64,000 nt of DNA from a bacterium (GTDB taxonomy: Bacteria; Myxococcota_A; UBA9160; UBA4427). The translations under genes were made by a program, and so were the position numbers. The first letter of the stretch is position 1. Every line of letters begins with the position of its first letter. Below, piece after piece: positions 36,989 through 44,171 of the stretch. The notes beneath the pieces are model-generated. The model did not search any database. It was not told where the DNA came from and saw only the letters and a program-made list of their open reading frames with translations. The DNA is taken from the NCBI GenBank assembly GCA_024742285.1, contig JANSYR010000014.1:62001-126000 (forward strand), in the 5' to 3' direction.

Positions 36989-37957
36989 ATGCCCCCCGAC
37001 TTCCAGAAGCCCCGCGCGCCGGTCCTGATCGACCGCGCCTATTCCGATCCCGACGCCGTTCGTGCCCTGGTCCGGCGCGGCGGGCCCTACTGGCCGACGA
37101 TCCGCTACGTCGCGAGCGCCACCGAGCTCGCGGCCTACGGGGGCGAGCCGGCGAAGCTCAAGGTCGTCCCGTGGTTCCGATCGGACTGGGCCTACGGCGA
37201 GGTCCGGGTGGACGGGGCCGAAGCGATCCTGCACAACGCGCCCTTCATCCGGGCCGCCCACGCGCTCTTCGACGCCGAGGTCGTCCGCCCGCAGATCGTC
37301 TACGTGAACGCGATGGGGCCGATGGGCGCCGGTCCGGCTCACATCGACGTGCCCGCCTTCCGCGGGATCGATCGCACGGAATATCCGGTGACCTTCCTCC
37401 ACCTGATGCACCGCTCCGGACTCTTCGAGTCCCACCGGATCGACATCGCGACCGCCGTGTCGTGGTTCTACGCCGGCGAGCGAGGCGAGTTCGAGTACTG
37501 GGCGAACGGCGTCGGCGAGGCGCCCTCCCGGATCGAAGGGTCCCTCGACAATCGGGCCGTCGTCGGAGACAACGAGGTCATGTTCCACCGCGTGGCCCCG
37601 ATCGGCGCCGACGGTCCGCCGCTCATCGAGGACGCGACGATCGACGTGGAGCTCGTCCCCGACGCCGCGAGCTCGGACTGGATCGCCGTCGACGAGGGGC
37701 GCGAGCTGCTGCGCTATCCGGATCACGACGTGCGCATCTCGATCTCCTGGAAGGCGGAGGTCTTCGTCGACGCCGAAGCCGCGCGGGTCCGCGAACAGCA
37801 CCTCGACGACCTCCTCTTCGACGACGTGGTGGACAGACTCTGCGCGGACCTCGCCGCGCGCGGACATGCCATCGACCGGCCGGAGGACGCGCTCCGGGAC
37901 GAAGTCTTCATCGCGCTGCTGAACGAGGCCTACCCCGTTCCCCAACCGGCGCTCTGA
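36989..37957 (+). CDS. Uncharacterised protein, possible 2OG-Fe(II) oxygenase-like fold
   Basis: The 322-residue soluble protein is not one I can place with certainty. A motif H118-x-D120 (PAHIDVPAFRG) followed by H200 (NEVMFHRVAP) has the spacing of the iron-binding facial triad in jelly-roll 2-oxoglutarate dioxygenases, but the arginine that binds 2-oxoglutarate is not obvious. ATG 36989 has CAGGAGA upstream. The CoA-transferase follows 26 bases downstream on the same strand, which suggests a shared catabolic role. Confidence 0.5.
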   Translation: MPPDFQKPRAPVLIDRAYSDPDAVRALVRRGGPYWPTIRYVASATELAAYGGEPAKLKVVPWFRSDWAYGEVRVDGAEAILHNAPFIRAAHALFDAEVVRPQIVYVNAMGPMGAGPAHIDVPAFRGIDRTEYPVTFLHLMHRSGLFESHRIDIATAVSWFYAGERGEFEYWANGVGEAPSRIEGSLDNRAVVGDNEVMFHRVAPIGADGPPLIEDATIDVELVPDAASSDWIAVDEGRELLRYPDHDVRISISWKAEVFVDAEAARVREQHLDDLLFDDVVDRLCADLAARGHAIDRPEDALRDEVFIALLNEAYPVPQPAL

Positions 37958-37983
37958 TCGCGCCGCCCCGGAGACCGCAGACC

Positions 37984-39195
37984 ATGGTTGAGAGTAGTGG
38001 CATGCCGATCGAGCTCGGGGGGGCGGCGACCGGCCCCTTCGCCGGAATCCGCGTCGTCGATCTCTCGACGATCGTGTCGGGTCCGCTCTGCGGACAGATC
38101 CTCGGCGATCTCGGCGCCGACGTGATCAAGATCGAGACGCCGATCGGCGACTCGTCGCGCTACATGGGCGGCGAGCGCAAGGGCGACTTCACCGGCTTCT
38201 TCGCCCAGATGAATCGCAACAAGCGGAGCGTGGTCCTCGACCTCAAGACCGAGGCCGGCGTCGACGCGTTCAAGCGGCTGGCGAAGACCGCCGACGTGGT
38301 CCTCGAGAATTTCCGCCCGGGCGTGATGGAACGACTCGGGATCGGCTACGAGACGCTCCGGGCGGACAACCCGCGCCTGGTCTACGGCGCGATCAGCGGC
38401 TTCGGCGCTCTCGGGCCCTACGCGGCGCAGCCCGCCTACGACATGGTGATCCAGGCGCTGTCCGGGATCGCCGACATGATCGGCGAGCCGGATGCCCCGA
38501 AGCTCGTGAGCAACCTGCTCGCGGACAAGACCGCAGGACTGTCGGCGGCCTACGCCGTTGCGGCCGCGCTCTTCGCCCGGGAGCGGACCGGCGAGGGACA
38601 GAAGGTCGATCTGCCGATGTTCGACGCGTTCTCCGCGTTCCTCCACATCGACCGGATCGGCGCGGACGCCTTCGGCGCGCCCGCCGCCGACATCTCCGCG
38701 GTCGGCGAGCTGCTCTTCCGACCCTGGGAGACGTTGGATGGCAAGGTCGTCGTCCTGATGATCGAGGATCACCAGTGGCAGGCGGTCTGCCGGATCATCG
38801 GTCATCCCGAGATGGGCGAGGATCCGCGCTTCCGGACGATCGTCGACCGGTTCGTGAACGCCGCCGAGCTGATCGCCTTCCTCTCGGAGGAGGTCGGGAA
38901 GCGCACGACCGCCGAGATCGTCGCCGGTGCCCACGCCGAGGGCACGCCCCTCGCACCGATCCACGACCAGGCGAGCTTCCTCTCGGATCCGCAGGTGCAG
39001 GCGAGTGGGATCGTCTTCCCGCTCGATCACGAGGAGGTCGGACCGATTCCGGCGCTTCGCCAACCGGCCCGTTTCTCGGGGACTCCGGCGAACGTCCGAC
39101 GGGCCTCACCGGCGCTCGGGCAACACACCGAAGAGGTGCTGCGCGAGGCGGGCCTCTCAGACGACGAGATCGCATCGGTCCGCGGCCAGGGTTGA
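37984..39195 (+). CDS. CaiB/BaiF family (family III) CoA-transferase
   Basis: The 403-residue protein contains GIRVVDLSTIVSGPLCGQIL, GADVIKIETP and Asp153 in QPAYDMVIQALSG, the position of the catalytic aspartate. ATG 37984 and ATG 38002 are both possible; the fold starts after the second. It follows the possible oxygenase gene and ends seven bases before the opposing alcohol dehydrogenase gene. Acyl donor and acceptor are not evident; with the other CoA-transferases here it points to acid substrates activated by CoA exchange. Confidence 0.9.
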   Translation: MVESSGMPIELGGAATGPFAGIRVVDLSTIVSGPLCGQILGDLGADVIKIETPIGDSSRYMGGERKGDFTGFFAQMNRNKRSVVLDLKTEAGVDAFKRLAKTADVVLENFRPGVMERLGIGYETLRADNPRLVYGAISGFGALGPYAAQPAYDMVIQALSGIADMIGEPDAPKLVSNLLADKTAGLSAAYAVAAALFARERTGEGQKVDLPMFDAFSAFLHIDRIGADAFGAPAADISAVGELLFRPWETLDGKVVVLMIEDHQWQAVCRIIGHPEMGEDPRFRTIVDRFVNAAELIAFLSEEVGKRTTAEIVAGAHAEGTPLAPIHDQASFLSDPQVQASGIVFPLDHEEVGPIPALRQPARFSGTPANVRRASPALGQHTEEVLREAGLSDDEIASVRGQG

Positions 39196-39202
39196 GCGCT
39201 CC

Positions 39203-40147
39203 CTAGGGCTCGATCACGACCTTCAGGGACTCCGACTCGCTTCGCGCGAACGCGAAGGCCTCCGCCGCCGCGTCGAGCGGGAAGCGATGGGTGTTCACGA
39301 TCTCGGCGATGCGCGGGTCGCGACCGAGAAGCGTCGCGGCGGCGTCGACGTCGCGGCCGGTCGCGCTGTGCCCGTAGAAGGCGCCGAAGACCACGGTCAG
39401 CTCCTTCACGAACGCCGTCGTGAAGTTCCAGGTCTTGGGCGTGTAGTAGCCGGCGACGAGAGCGAGGGTTCCACCCGGACGCGCCCACTCGGCGGCCTTG
39501 TGGATCGAGTCCTCGGAGCCGTCGGCCTCGATCACCAGGTCGTACTGGCCGCTGGGCTCGACGCCGGCGCCGAGGCGTGCGGCGGCTTCCCGCTGGAACG
39601 CGCGATCGCCGTCGAAGTCGACACGCTCGCCCCCGCGCGCAATCGCCGCGGCCACCGCCAGGATCCCGAAGCCGGACTGGTTCGCGCCGACGACGAGGAC
39701 GCGCGTGCGGCCGGTCGCGCGGGTCAGGTCGAGGGTGTGGAGGTGGATGGCGAGGGGCTCGATCAGGTTCGCGCCGTTCCTCGCGTCGAGGCCGCGCGGC
39801 AGGGGAACGATCGAGCTCGGGGGGACGATGACTTCGTCCGCCATGCCGCCGTCCTGTCCGATCCCGATCAGGCGGGTGTAGCCTTCGACGCACCAGACGG
39901 AATCCCCGTTGCGGCAGAGCTCGCAGTGGCCGCAGGGCACCGTCGGCTGCACGCCGACCGGTGTGCCGTCGTCGAGGACGCCGGCGAACTCGTGGCCGAT
40001 CGTGAACGGAAGCGGCCCCATGGCCGTGAGGTTGAGATCCGTCTGGCAGATCCCGATCGACTGGACCTTGATCCGCACGCCGTCTCCCGACGGGCGCGGA
40101 AGGTCGACGATCTCGACTCCGTTCTCGGTTCGGCGGACGCCTCGCAC
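39203..40147 (-). CDS. Zinc-dependent alcohol dehydrogenase (MDR family)
   Basis: The 314-residue protein has catalytic zinc ligands (Cys34-x2-Asp37; GHE at 51-53) and the structural zinc set Cys72, Cys75, Cys78 and Cys86 in PCGHCELCRNGDSVWC. The Rossmann domain follows (VLVVGANQSGFGILAV). GTG 40147 is chosen because AAGGAGGAG stands seven bases before it; an upstream GTG at 40189 lacks this. It oxidises an alcohol or threonine/sorbitol-like substrate with NAD(P); substrate unknown. It is rather short for the family. Confidence 0.88.
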   Translation of the reverse strand: MRGVRRTENGVEIVDLPRPSGDGVRIKVQSIGICQTDLNLTAMGPLPFTIGHEFAGVLDDGTPVGVQPTVPCGHCELCRNGDSVWCVEGYTRLIGIGQDGGMADEVIVPPSSIVPLPRGLDARNGANLIEPLAIHLHTLDLTRATGRTRVLVVGANQSGFGILAVAAAIARGGERVDFDGDRAFQREAAARLGAGVEPSGQYDLVIEADGSEDSIHKAAEWARPGGTLALVAGYYTPKTWNFTTAFVKELTVVFGAFYGHSATGRDVDAAATLLGRDPRIAEIVNTHRFPLDAAAEAFAFARSESESLKVVIEP

Positions 40148-40217
40148 GGGTGTGCTCCTCCTTCGGTTCCTCGAAGGAGTGAACGCCACGCGCCGCCACC
40201 GCGCAATCGCGCGACAG

Positions 40218-40301
40218 CTAGGCGCCCGACTCGGCGGGCAATGCGAACCACCAGGCGAGGGCGATCCAGAGCAGCGGTGCCAGGAGAGTGATCGGTCTCA
40301 T
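40218..40301 (-). CDS. 27-residue single-helix membrane ORF coupled to flavin monooxygenase
   Basis: An ATG at 40301 overlaps the monooxygenase TGA as ATGA and opens 27 codons that encode one hydrophobic helix (ITLLAPLLWIALAWWFALP) after MRP, ending at TAG 40218. The coupling and the strong membrane pattern suggest a real small protein, possibly an anchor or partner for the monooxygenase. There is no independent ribosome site and no known family, so confidence is moderate. Confidence 0.45.
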   Translation of the reverse strand: MRPITLLAPLLWIALAWWFALPAESGA

Positions 40302-41530
40302 GCCGTCCCTTCCTTCTCGGACCGGTCGAGCGCCGCGGCCATCACGTCCGCGATCTCCCATCCCCATCGGCCCAGGCTGAACCCTCCGAGCGGAGTGCGG
40401 TCGAAGCCCGGGAAGAAGAGCGTCGGGTCGACGCTGGACCGGCAGCGTCCGTCGGTCCTGGGATAGGCCGCGTAGCCGAGTGCCGGCGCGAGCAGCATCT
40501 CGTCGGCGATGAACTCCTCGAGGCCGGGTTCGTAGCCCGTCGCGAGGATCACGTCGTCGAACGCCTCGACGCGGTCGCCGAGCGCGACGCCGTCGGATCG
40601 GAAGCCGTTGATGGGGCGCTCGTTCCCGTCGATCACGCGCACGTCGCCCCGCTTGATCGCGGAGATCGTGCCCTGGTCGAAGGTCGGAATCCGGTTGTTC
40701 AGGTAGGTGTCCATGAAGGGGCCGACCTCGGGACGCTGGATCCCGTACTTCGAGAGGTCCACCGCGAGTCGGCCCACGATTCCATCGCGCATTCGGGCCA
40801 TCTTCTCGAACTGAGGGTCACCGACGGAGATCCGGTGGGCCTCGTCGTTCGCATTGTCGCTCATGACGCCCAGGAAACGGAGCACACGGAAGAGGCGGCC
40901 CATGCGCTTCAGCGGAATGAAGTGGCGCGGCGCGCGGACCCACATGGCGACGTCTCGCGCTCCGCCCTCGCTCAGGTCGAGGGCGATCTCGGCTGCCGAG
41001 TTGCCGCTCCCCACGACCAGAACGCGATGGCCAGCGAAGGGCTTCGAGTTGGCGTACGCGTGGCTGTGGAGGACGCAACCTTCGAAGGCGTCGATCCCCG
41101 GAATCTCCGGGACGTGCGGGATCCGGTTCATGGCCGTCGCGACGGCGACGAAACGCGCTCGAATCGATCCTCGATTCGTCTGCAGCTCCCAGGTCGCCTC
41201 TTCGTCGGGGCGGTCGACACGCGTCACGTTCGTGTCGAAGTGGATGTGCGGGACGAGACCGTGCTGCCTGGCGTAGCGCCCCAGATAGTCGACGACGTCG
41301 TTCCTCGACAGGAACATCGGGTAGTCGGCGCGCAGGCCACCGTCGTGGGGCATGTCGTGGAACGCGGAGTGGAGATGGAGACGCTCGTAGGTCGTCGACC
41401 AGAAGAAGCCGGCGCGGTCGCCCCTCTCGAACAGGACGAAGTTCTCGATCCCCTGGGCGCGCAACCCCGCGCCGGTGCCGAGACCGGCGAAGCCGGCTCC
41501 GATGATCGCAACGTCGACGATTTCGCTCAT
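40298..41530 (-). CDS. Flavin-containing monooxygenase (class B type)
   Basis: The 410-residue protein has the FAD motif GAGFAG (11-16), the FMO fingerprint FEGCVLHSHAY (149-159, F-x-G-x3-H-x3-Y), the NADPH motif GSGNSA (174-179) and the ATGYEP segment before the C-terminus. It uses NADPH and O2 to oxygenate a soft nucleophile or ketone; which is unknown. It starts at ATG 41530, and a 27-residue membrane ORF is coupled to its stop. Confidence 0.9.
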   Translation of the reverse strand: MSEIVDVAIIGAGFAGLGTGAGLRAQGIENFVLFERGDRAGFFWSTTYERLHLHSAFHDMPHDGGLRADYPMFLSRNDVVDYLGRYARQHGLVPHIHFDTNVTRVDRPDEEATWELQTNRGSIRARFVAVATAMNRIPHVPEIPGIDAFEGCVLHSHAYANSKPFAGHRVLVVGSGNSAAEIALDLSEGGARDVAMWVRAPRHFIPLKRMGRLFRVLRFLGVMSDNANDEAHRISVGDPQFEKMARMRDGIVGRLAVDLSKYGIQRPEVGPFMDTYLNNRIPTFDQGTISAIKRGDVRVIDGNERPINGFRSDGVALGDRVEAFDDVILATGYEPGLEEFIADEMLLAPALGYAAYPRTDGRCRSSVDPTLFFPGFDRTPLGGFSLGRWGWEIADVMAAALDRSEKEGTA

Positions 41531-41643
41531 GAATCGACCTCGGATGGGGCGTCAGGCCGGGGGGAGCTGGATCGGAGCACCCATGGTGCCGTGGCGGACT
41601 TCGCCTCGACTCACCTCCGTGTCCAGCTCTCCCCCGGGCAGGG

Positions 41644-42327
41644 TCAGATGCGGAGCGGTCCGGGCACCATGGCCGGTGCGGGTCCGTCCGCGAAGCAGGC
41701 GACGTTTCGAACGAGGCGCAGGATGGCTTTGTTGACGTCGTCGGCGGTGGGGCAGATCTCACCGAAGGCGACGTGATGGAGATCGCCGGCGGCCTCGAGC
41801 AGCAGGCCTTCGGGGTCGATCGCGACCACACGCGCTCCGGTTCCGTCCCGCTCGACGATCTCCCAGACGAGAGCCTCGATGACCGGCGCGTGGAACAGGT
41901 TCAGGTGGTCGACGAGCGCGGACTCTTCGGCGAGGCCCGGCGCGTCGTCGAGCAGCCACTCCGAGGCGAGGAAGGCATGCGGTCCGGCGTCCACGCAGTT
42001 CCACACGATCACGTCGGGGTCCAGGCACCACTTCATGTCGAAGCCGGGATGGAGCGCACGCCAGCGGTCGGCGTCGTTCTCGTCGTGGTGCGATCGCACA
42101 CGGCCTTCGATCACCGCGAAGCAACGCTTGGTTCCGAGCCAGAGGCGGGTCGCGCGGCGTGGGCGCGCAACGACGGGGACGTCGTTGCCGAACAGGACCG
42201 AGCCGTCCTGCGTGAAGGCGATCGCGACCGTCTCTTCGACGTTCGTGCCTTCGATGGACGCGATCGCGAAACGCTGCGTGCGGGCGAAGGCGCGCGCCGT
42301 GCTAGCGGGAGTAGAACTCGACGACAT
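41644..42327 (-). CDS. DUF2470-like C-terminal domain protein overlapping rpsD
   Basis: The 227-residue protein starts at ATG 42327, 26 bases inside the S4 gene, so it should be translationally coupled to it. The C-terminal third (LVDHLNLFHAPVIEALVWE...VVAIDPEGLLLEA) looks like DUF2470, a domain found in heme-iron utilisation HugZ-type and related proteins, where a histidine ligates heme. The N-terminal part (FTQDGSVLFGNDVPVVARP) could be a split beta-barrel of the PNPOx type, but this is weak. It appears to belong to the metal-responsive S4 transcript. Confidence 0.5.
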   Translation of the reverse strand: MSSSSTPASTARAFARTQRFAIASIEGTNVEETVAIAFTQDGSVLFGNDVPVVARPRRATRLWLGTKRCFAVIEGRVRSHHDENDADRWRALHPGFDMKWCLDPDVIVWNCVDAGPHAFLASEWLLDDAPGLAEESALVDHLNLFHAPVIEALVWEIVERDGTGARVVAIDPEGLLLEAAGDLHHVAFGEICPTADDVNKAILRLVRNVACFADGPAPAMVPGPLRI

Positions 42328-42892
42328 ATTGCTCCTCGCAGATCACCGGGATCTCGGTGCGTTCGGGTAGACGGGTCAGGGTCGCCTTCAGCTCGTCGAG
42401 ATCGCGCTCGAGATAGCCGGGCGGCGAATAGGCGGCGTGCTCCATGTCGAACATCTGCAGGGAGCGGCTCTTCTCTCGGATGCGCAGGGTGTCGCCGGGC
42501 AGGAGCGACTGGGACACCGTGCGTACGCGGCGGCCGTTCAGCTCGATGTGCCCGTGGGCGACGACCTGCCGCGCGGCGAAGATCGAGGCGACGAAGCCGC
42601 TGCGGTAGACGAGCGCGTCGAGGCGGCGCTCGAGGAGGCAGATCAGGTTCTCGCCGGTCCGGCCCTTCTGCCGGCTCGCGCGCGAGAAGGTCCGGCGCAT
42701 CTGCTTCTCGGACACGTTGTACTGGAAGCGCAGGCGCTGCTTCTCGAGCAGCTGCAGGCCGTAGTCCGAAAGGCGTCGCTCGGCACGGCCCTGCCGTGTG
42801 GTCGACTTCCGCTCGATCAGGCGCTGGGCCTTCGGCGTGAGGGCGACGCCGAGCTGGCGGCTGAGCTTGACCCTGGGACCGTTGAATCGCAT
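42302..42892 (-). CDS. rpsD: 30S ribosomal protein S4, zinc-ligand-free form
   Basis: The 196-residue protein is clearly S4: an N-terminal rRNA-binding region (MRFNGPRVKLSRQLGVALTP) and the S4 RNA-binding domain (LERRLDALVYRSGFV, ARQVVAHGHIELNG). The N-terminus lacks the cysteine cluster that binds zinc in 'C+' S4 proteins, so this is a zinc-independent 'C-' form. It stands outside a ribosomal protein operon and overlaps a non-ribosomal gene, as expected for a paralogue made under zinc shortage. The promoter carries a Fur/Zur-type palindrome 142 bases upstream, and a hairpin lies in the leader. Confidence 0.93.
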   Translation of the reverse strand: MRFNGPRVKLSRQLGVALTPKAQRLIERKSTTRQGRAERRLSDYGLQLLEKQRLRFQYNVSEKQMRRTFSRASRQKGRTGENLICLLERRLDALVYRSGFVASIFAARQVVAHGHIELNGRRVRTVSQSLLPGDTLRIREKSRSLQMFDMEHAAYSPPGYLERDLDELKATLTRLPERTEIPVICEEQYVVEFYSR

Positions 42893-42916
42893 CGGGGGGA
42901 GCGCCTTGTTTCCGTG

Positions 42917-42941
42917 CCGCCTCGGGCGGGGACCGAGGCGG
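42917..42941 (-). promoter_or_regulatory. Strong hairpin in the rpsD 5' leader
   Basis: CCGCCTCGG and CCGAGGCGG form a perfect 9-bp stem with a 7-base loop, ending 25 bases upstream of the rpsD ATG and inside the expected ~125-nt leader. It could be the site where S4 represses its own translation, or an attenuator; there is no T-run after it. Confidence 0.45.
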
Positions 42942-43024
42942 TGAGCTCGTTTCGGGGAGGGCCGGTTGGGCCGCGTCCGAGCTGGCGGGGACTCCGTGAA
43001 GGGTCGAGCTCGCTGGGAGATGGA

Positions 43025-43052
43025 AGAATACGAAATTGAAAATCATTTTCAA
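43025..43052 (-). promoter_or_regulatory. Sigma70-type promoter of rpsD-DUF2470
   Basis: On the minus strand TTGAAA (43047-43052) and TATTCT (43025-43030) are separated by 16 bases. This is the only consensus-like -35/-10 pair I can see in the window, in a short AT-rich patch. The -35 lies inside the 21-bp palindrome, so a bound Fur-family repressor would block polymerase. Transcript start is expected near 43018. Confidence 0.75.
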
Positions 43053-43054
43053 TT
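43034..43054. promoter_or_regulatory. 21-bp perfect Fur/Zur-type operator
   Basis: Arms AATTGAAAAT and ATTTTCAATT flank a single C, giving a perfect inverted repeat of the GAAAATnATTTTC type bound by Fur-family repressors. Because the regulated gene is a zinc-ligand-free S4, Zur is more likely than Fur. The box covers the -35 element of the promoter. Confidence 0.75.
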
Positions 43055-43064
43055 AGTGAAGGGC

Positions 43065-43101
43065 AAAAAAAGCGCCGCCTGCGCCGGAGGGGCGGGGCGG
43101 C
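43065..43101 (-). terminator. Intrinsic terminator of the 68-codon gene
   Basis: On the minus strand GCCGCC/GGCGGC plus inner CGCC/GGCG form a stem around a 5-base loop, followed directly by GC and seven T (43065-43071). It ends the 43127-43333 gene 25 bases after its stop and separates it from the Fur/Zur-controlled unit. It is the only hairpin in the window with a proper T-run. Confidence 0.78.
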
Positions 43102-43126
43102 TGAAGCCGAGCCTGGAAAAAAGGAG

Positions 43127-43333
43127 CTAGTTCAATCGCTTGCGCCAGGTATCCGCCGCGTCGCGGACCGCCTCACGGGCCGAACCGTGGCGTCGGACGC
43201 GCTTCACGCCGTCGCCGCGCTCGTCCTCGAGGAGATAGTCCTTCGGCGACCGGGGATCGTTGCGGACGTGAAGGGTTCGACCCTTCTCGCGGTCGCGAAG
43301 TCGGACGCTGAAAGCCAGGGGACGCAGGGCCAT
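43127..43333 (-). CDS. Small basic protein, 68 residues, unknown
   Basis: The 68-codon gene starts at ATG 43333, preceded by GGAGGAGATT, and encodes a charged protein rich in Arg and Asp with no membrane segment or signal peptide (ALRPLAFSVRLRDREKGRTL...SAREAVRDAADTWRKRLN). The good ribosome site and a proper terminator after its stop argue that it is expressed. I do not recognise a family; a nucleic-acid or ribosome-associated role is only a guess from its charge. The frame is open for 62 codons further upstream but without a ribosome site. Confidence 0.6.
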   Translation of the reverse strand: MALRPLAFSVRLRDREKGRTLHVRNDPRSPKDYLLEDERGDGVKRVRRHGSAREAVRDAADTWRKRLN

Positions 43334-43412
43334 CTCGGAATCTCCTCCGGCGCGTCGAGATCGGGTGCGCGCCGCTGAGGACCGTTTCGGCCGCGGTCGG
43401 TTTTTCTTGAGG

Positions 43413-43449
43413 CTTTCTCGCGACTTGGGGCGCGATTTGCGCGAGAAAG
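43413..43449. promoter_or_regulatory. 10-bp inverted repeat in divergent leader region
   Basis: CTTTCTCGCG (43413-43422) and CGCGAGAAAG (43440-43449) are perfectly complementary with a 17-base spacer. They lie between the small basic protein gene and the thioesterase gene, so an operator controlling either is possible, as is an RNA hairpin. Confidence 0.35.
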
Positions 43450-43517
43450 AGGGGGTGTCCCCGCGATTCACTCCTCGTCCCGGCGGTTCGGGGCTGGATC
43501 GGCCATCCTCCCGCGCC

Positions 43518-44165
43518 ATGCAGACCCCGAAGATCGGACAGGCCCCCGCGGACGACCTCGTCGACCTCGCTCAGCGTGTTCGGGACGTCGCGAACGAGCT
43601 GCTTCGCATCCACGAGGGCGACCATGCGCACGTGGCCGAGGCACGCGAGACCCTCGACGAGGCGGTGGCGAAGCTCGGCGCGATCGCGAGCCGACACGAG
43701 GCACCGCGTGCGGTCGAGGCCGTCGAGAAGGAGGGCACGCGGCCCTACTACTTTCCCGGCGCCCTCGCGCCGCGGGTCCACGTCGCGCATCCGTGGATGA
43801 CCGCCGAGGAGATGCCGGAGGGACGCCGCGGGCGCGTGCGCTTCGACCTGATTCACGAGGGGCCGCCCGGGTGCGCCCACGGCGGCCACGTCGCCTGGTT
43901 CTTCGACCAGGCCTTCGGTCATCACGTCGTCGCGCAGCAGATCGGCGGCCCGACCCATCGGCTCGAGGTCGTCTACCGACGGCTCACGCCGCTTCAGACC
44001 GAGCTCGACTACGAGATCCGCACGGACCGCGTCGACGGGCGCAAGATCTTCGCGGATGGCGTGCTCCGGCACGGAGACGACGTCGTCGCCGAAGCGAAGG
44101 CGCTCTTCGTCGCGCCGAAGGCGGGATTCGAGATGACCAAGGACGGGATGACCCGGAGCGACTAG
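43518..44165 (+). CDS. PaaI-type hotdog thioesterase
   Basis: The 215-residue protein has an N-terminal helical extension (residues about 10-65, heptad-like) and a hotdog domain with CAHGGHVAWFFDQAFGHHV, the central helix motif of PaaI/thioesterase family 4, followed by strands ending in KALFVAPK. It hydrolyses acyl-CoA thioesters, releasing free acids. Start ATG 43518 is taken as the first Met of the conserved part; the frame is open upstream to 43365. It ends six bases before the opposing SDR gene. Confidence 0.85.
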   Translation: MQTPKIGQAPADDLVDLAQRVRDVANELLRIHEGDHAHVAEARETLDEAVAKLGAIASRHEAPRAVEAVEKEGTRPYYFPGALAPRVHVAHPWMTAEEMPEGRRGRVRFDLIHEGPPGCAHGGHVAWFFDQAFGHHVVAQQIGGPTHRLEVVYRRLTPLQTELDYEIRTDRVDGRKIFADGVLRHGDDVVAEAKALFVAPKAGFEMTKDGMTRSD

Positions 44166-44171
44166 CGCGGG

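Noticed and set aside
43034-43054. Simple Fur (iron) box for rpsD
   Set aside because: The palindrome alone does not separate Fur from Zur. The zinc-ligand-free S4 makes Zur more likely, so iron control is kept only as the alternative.
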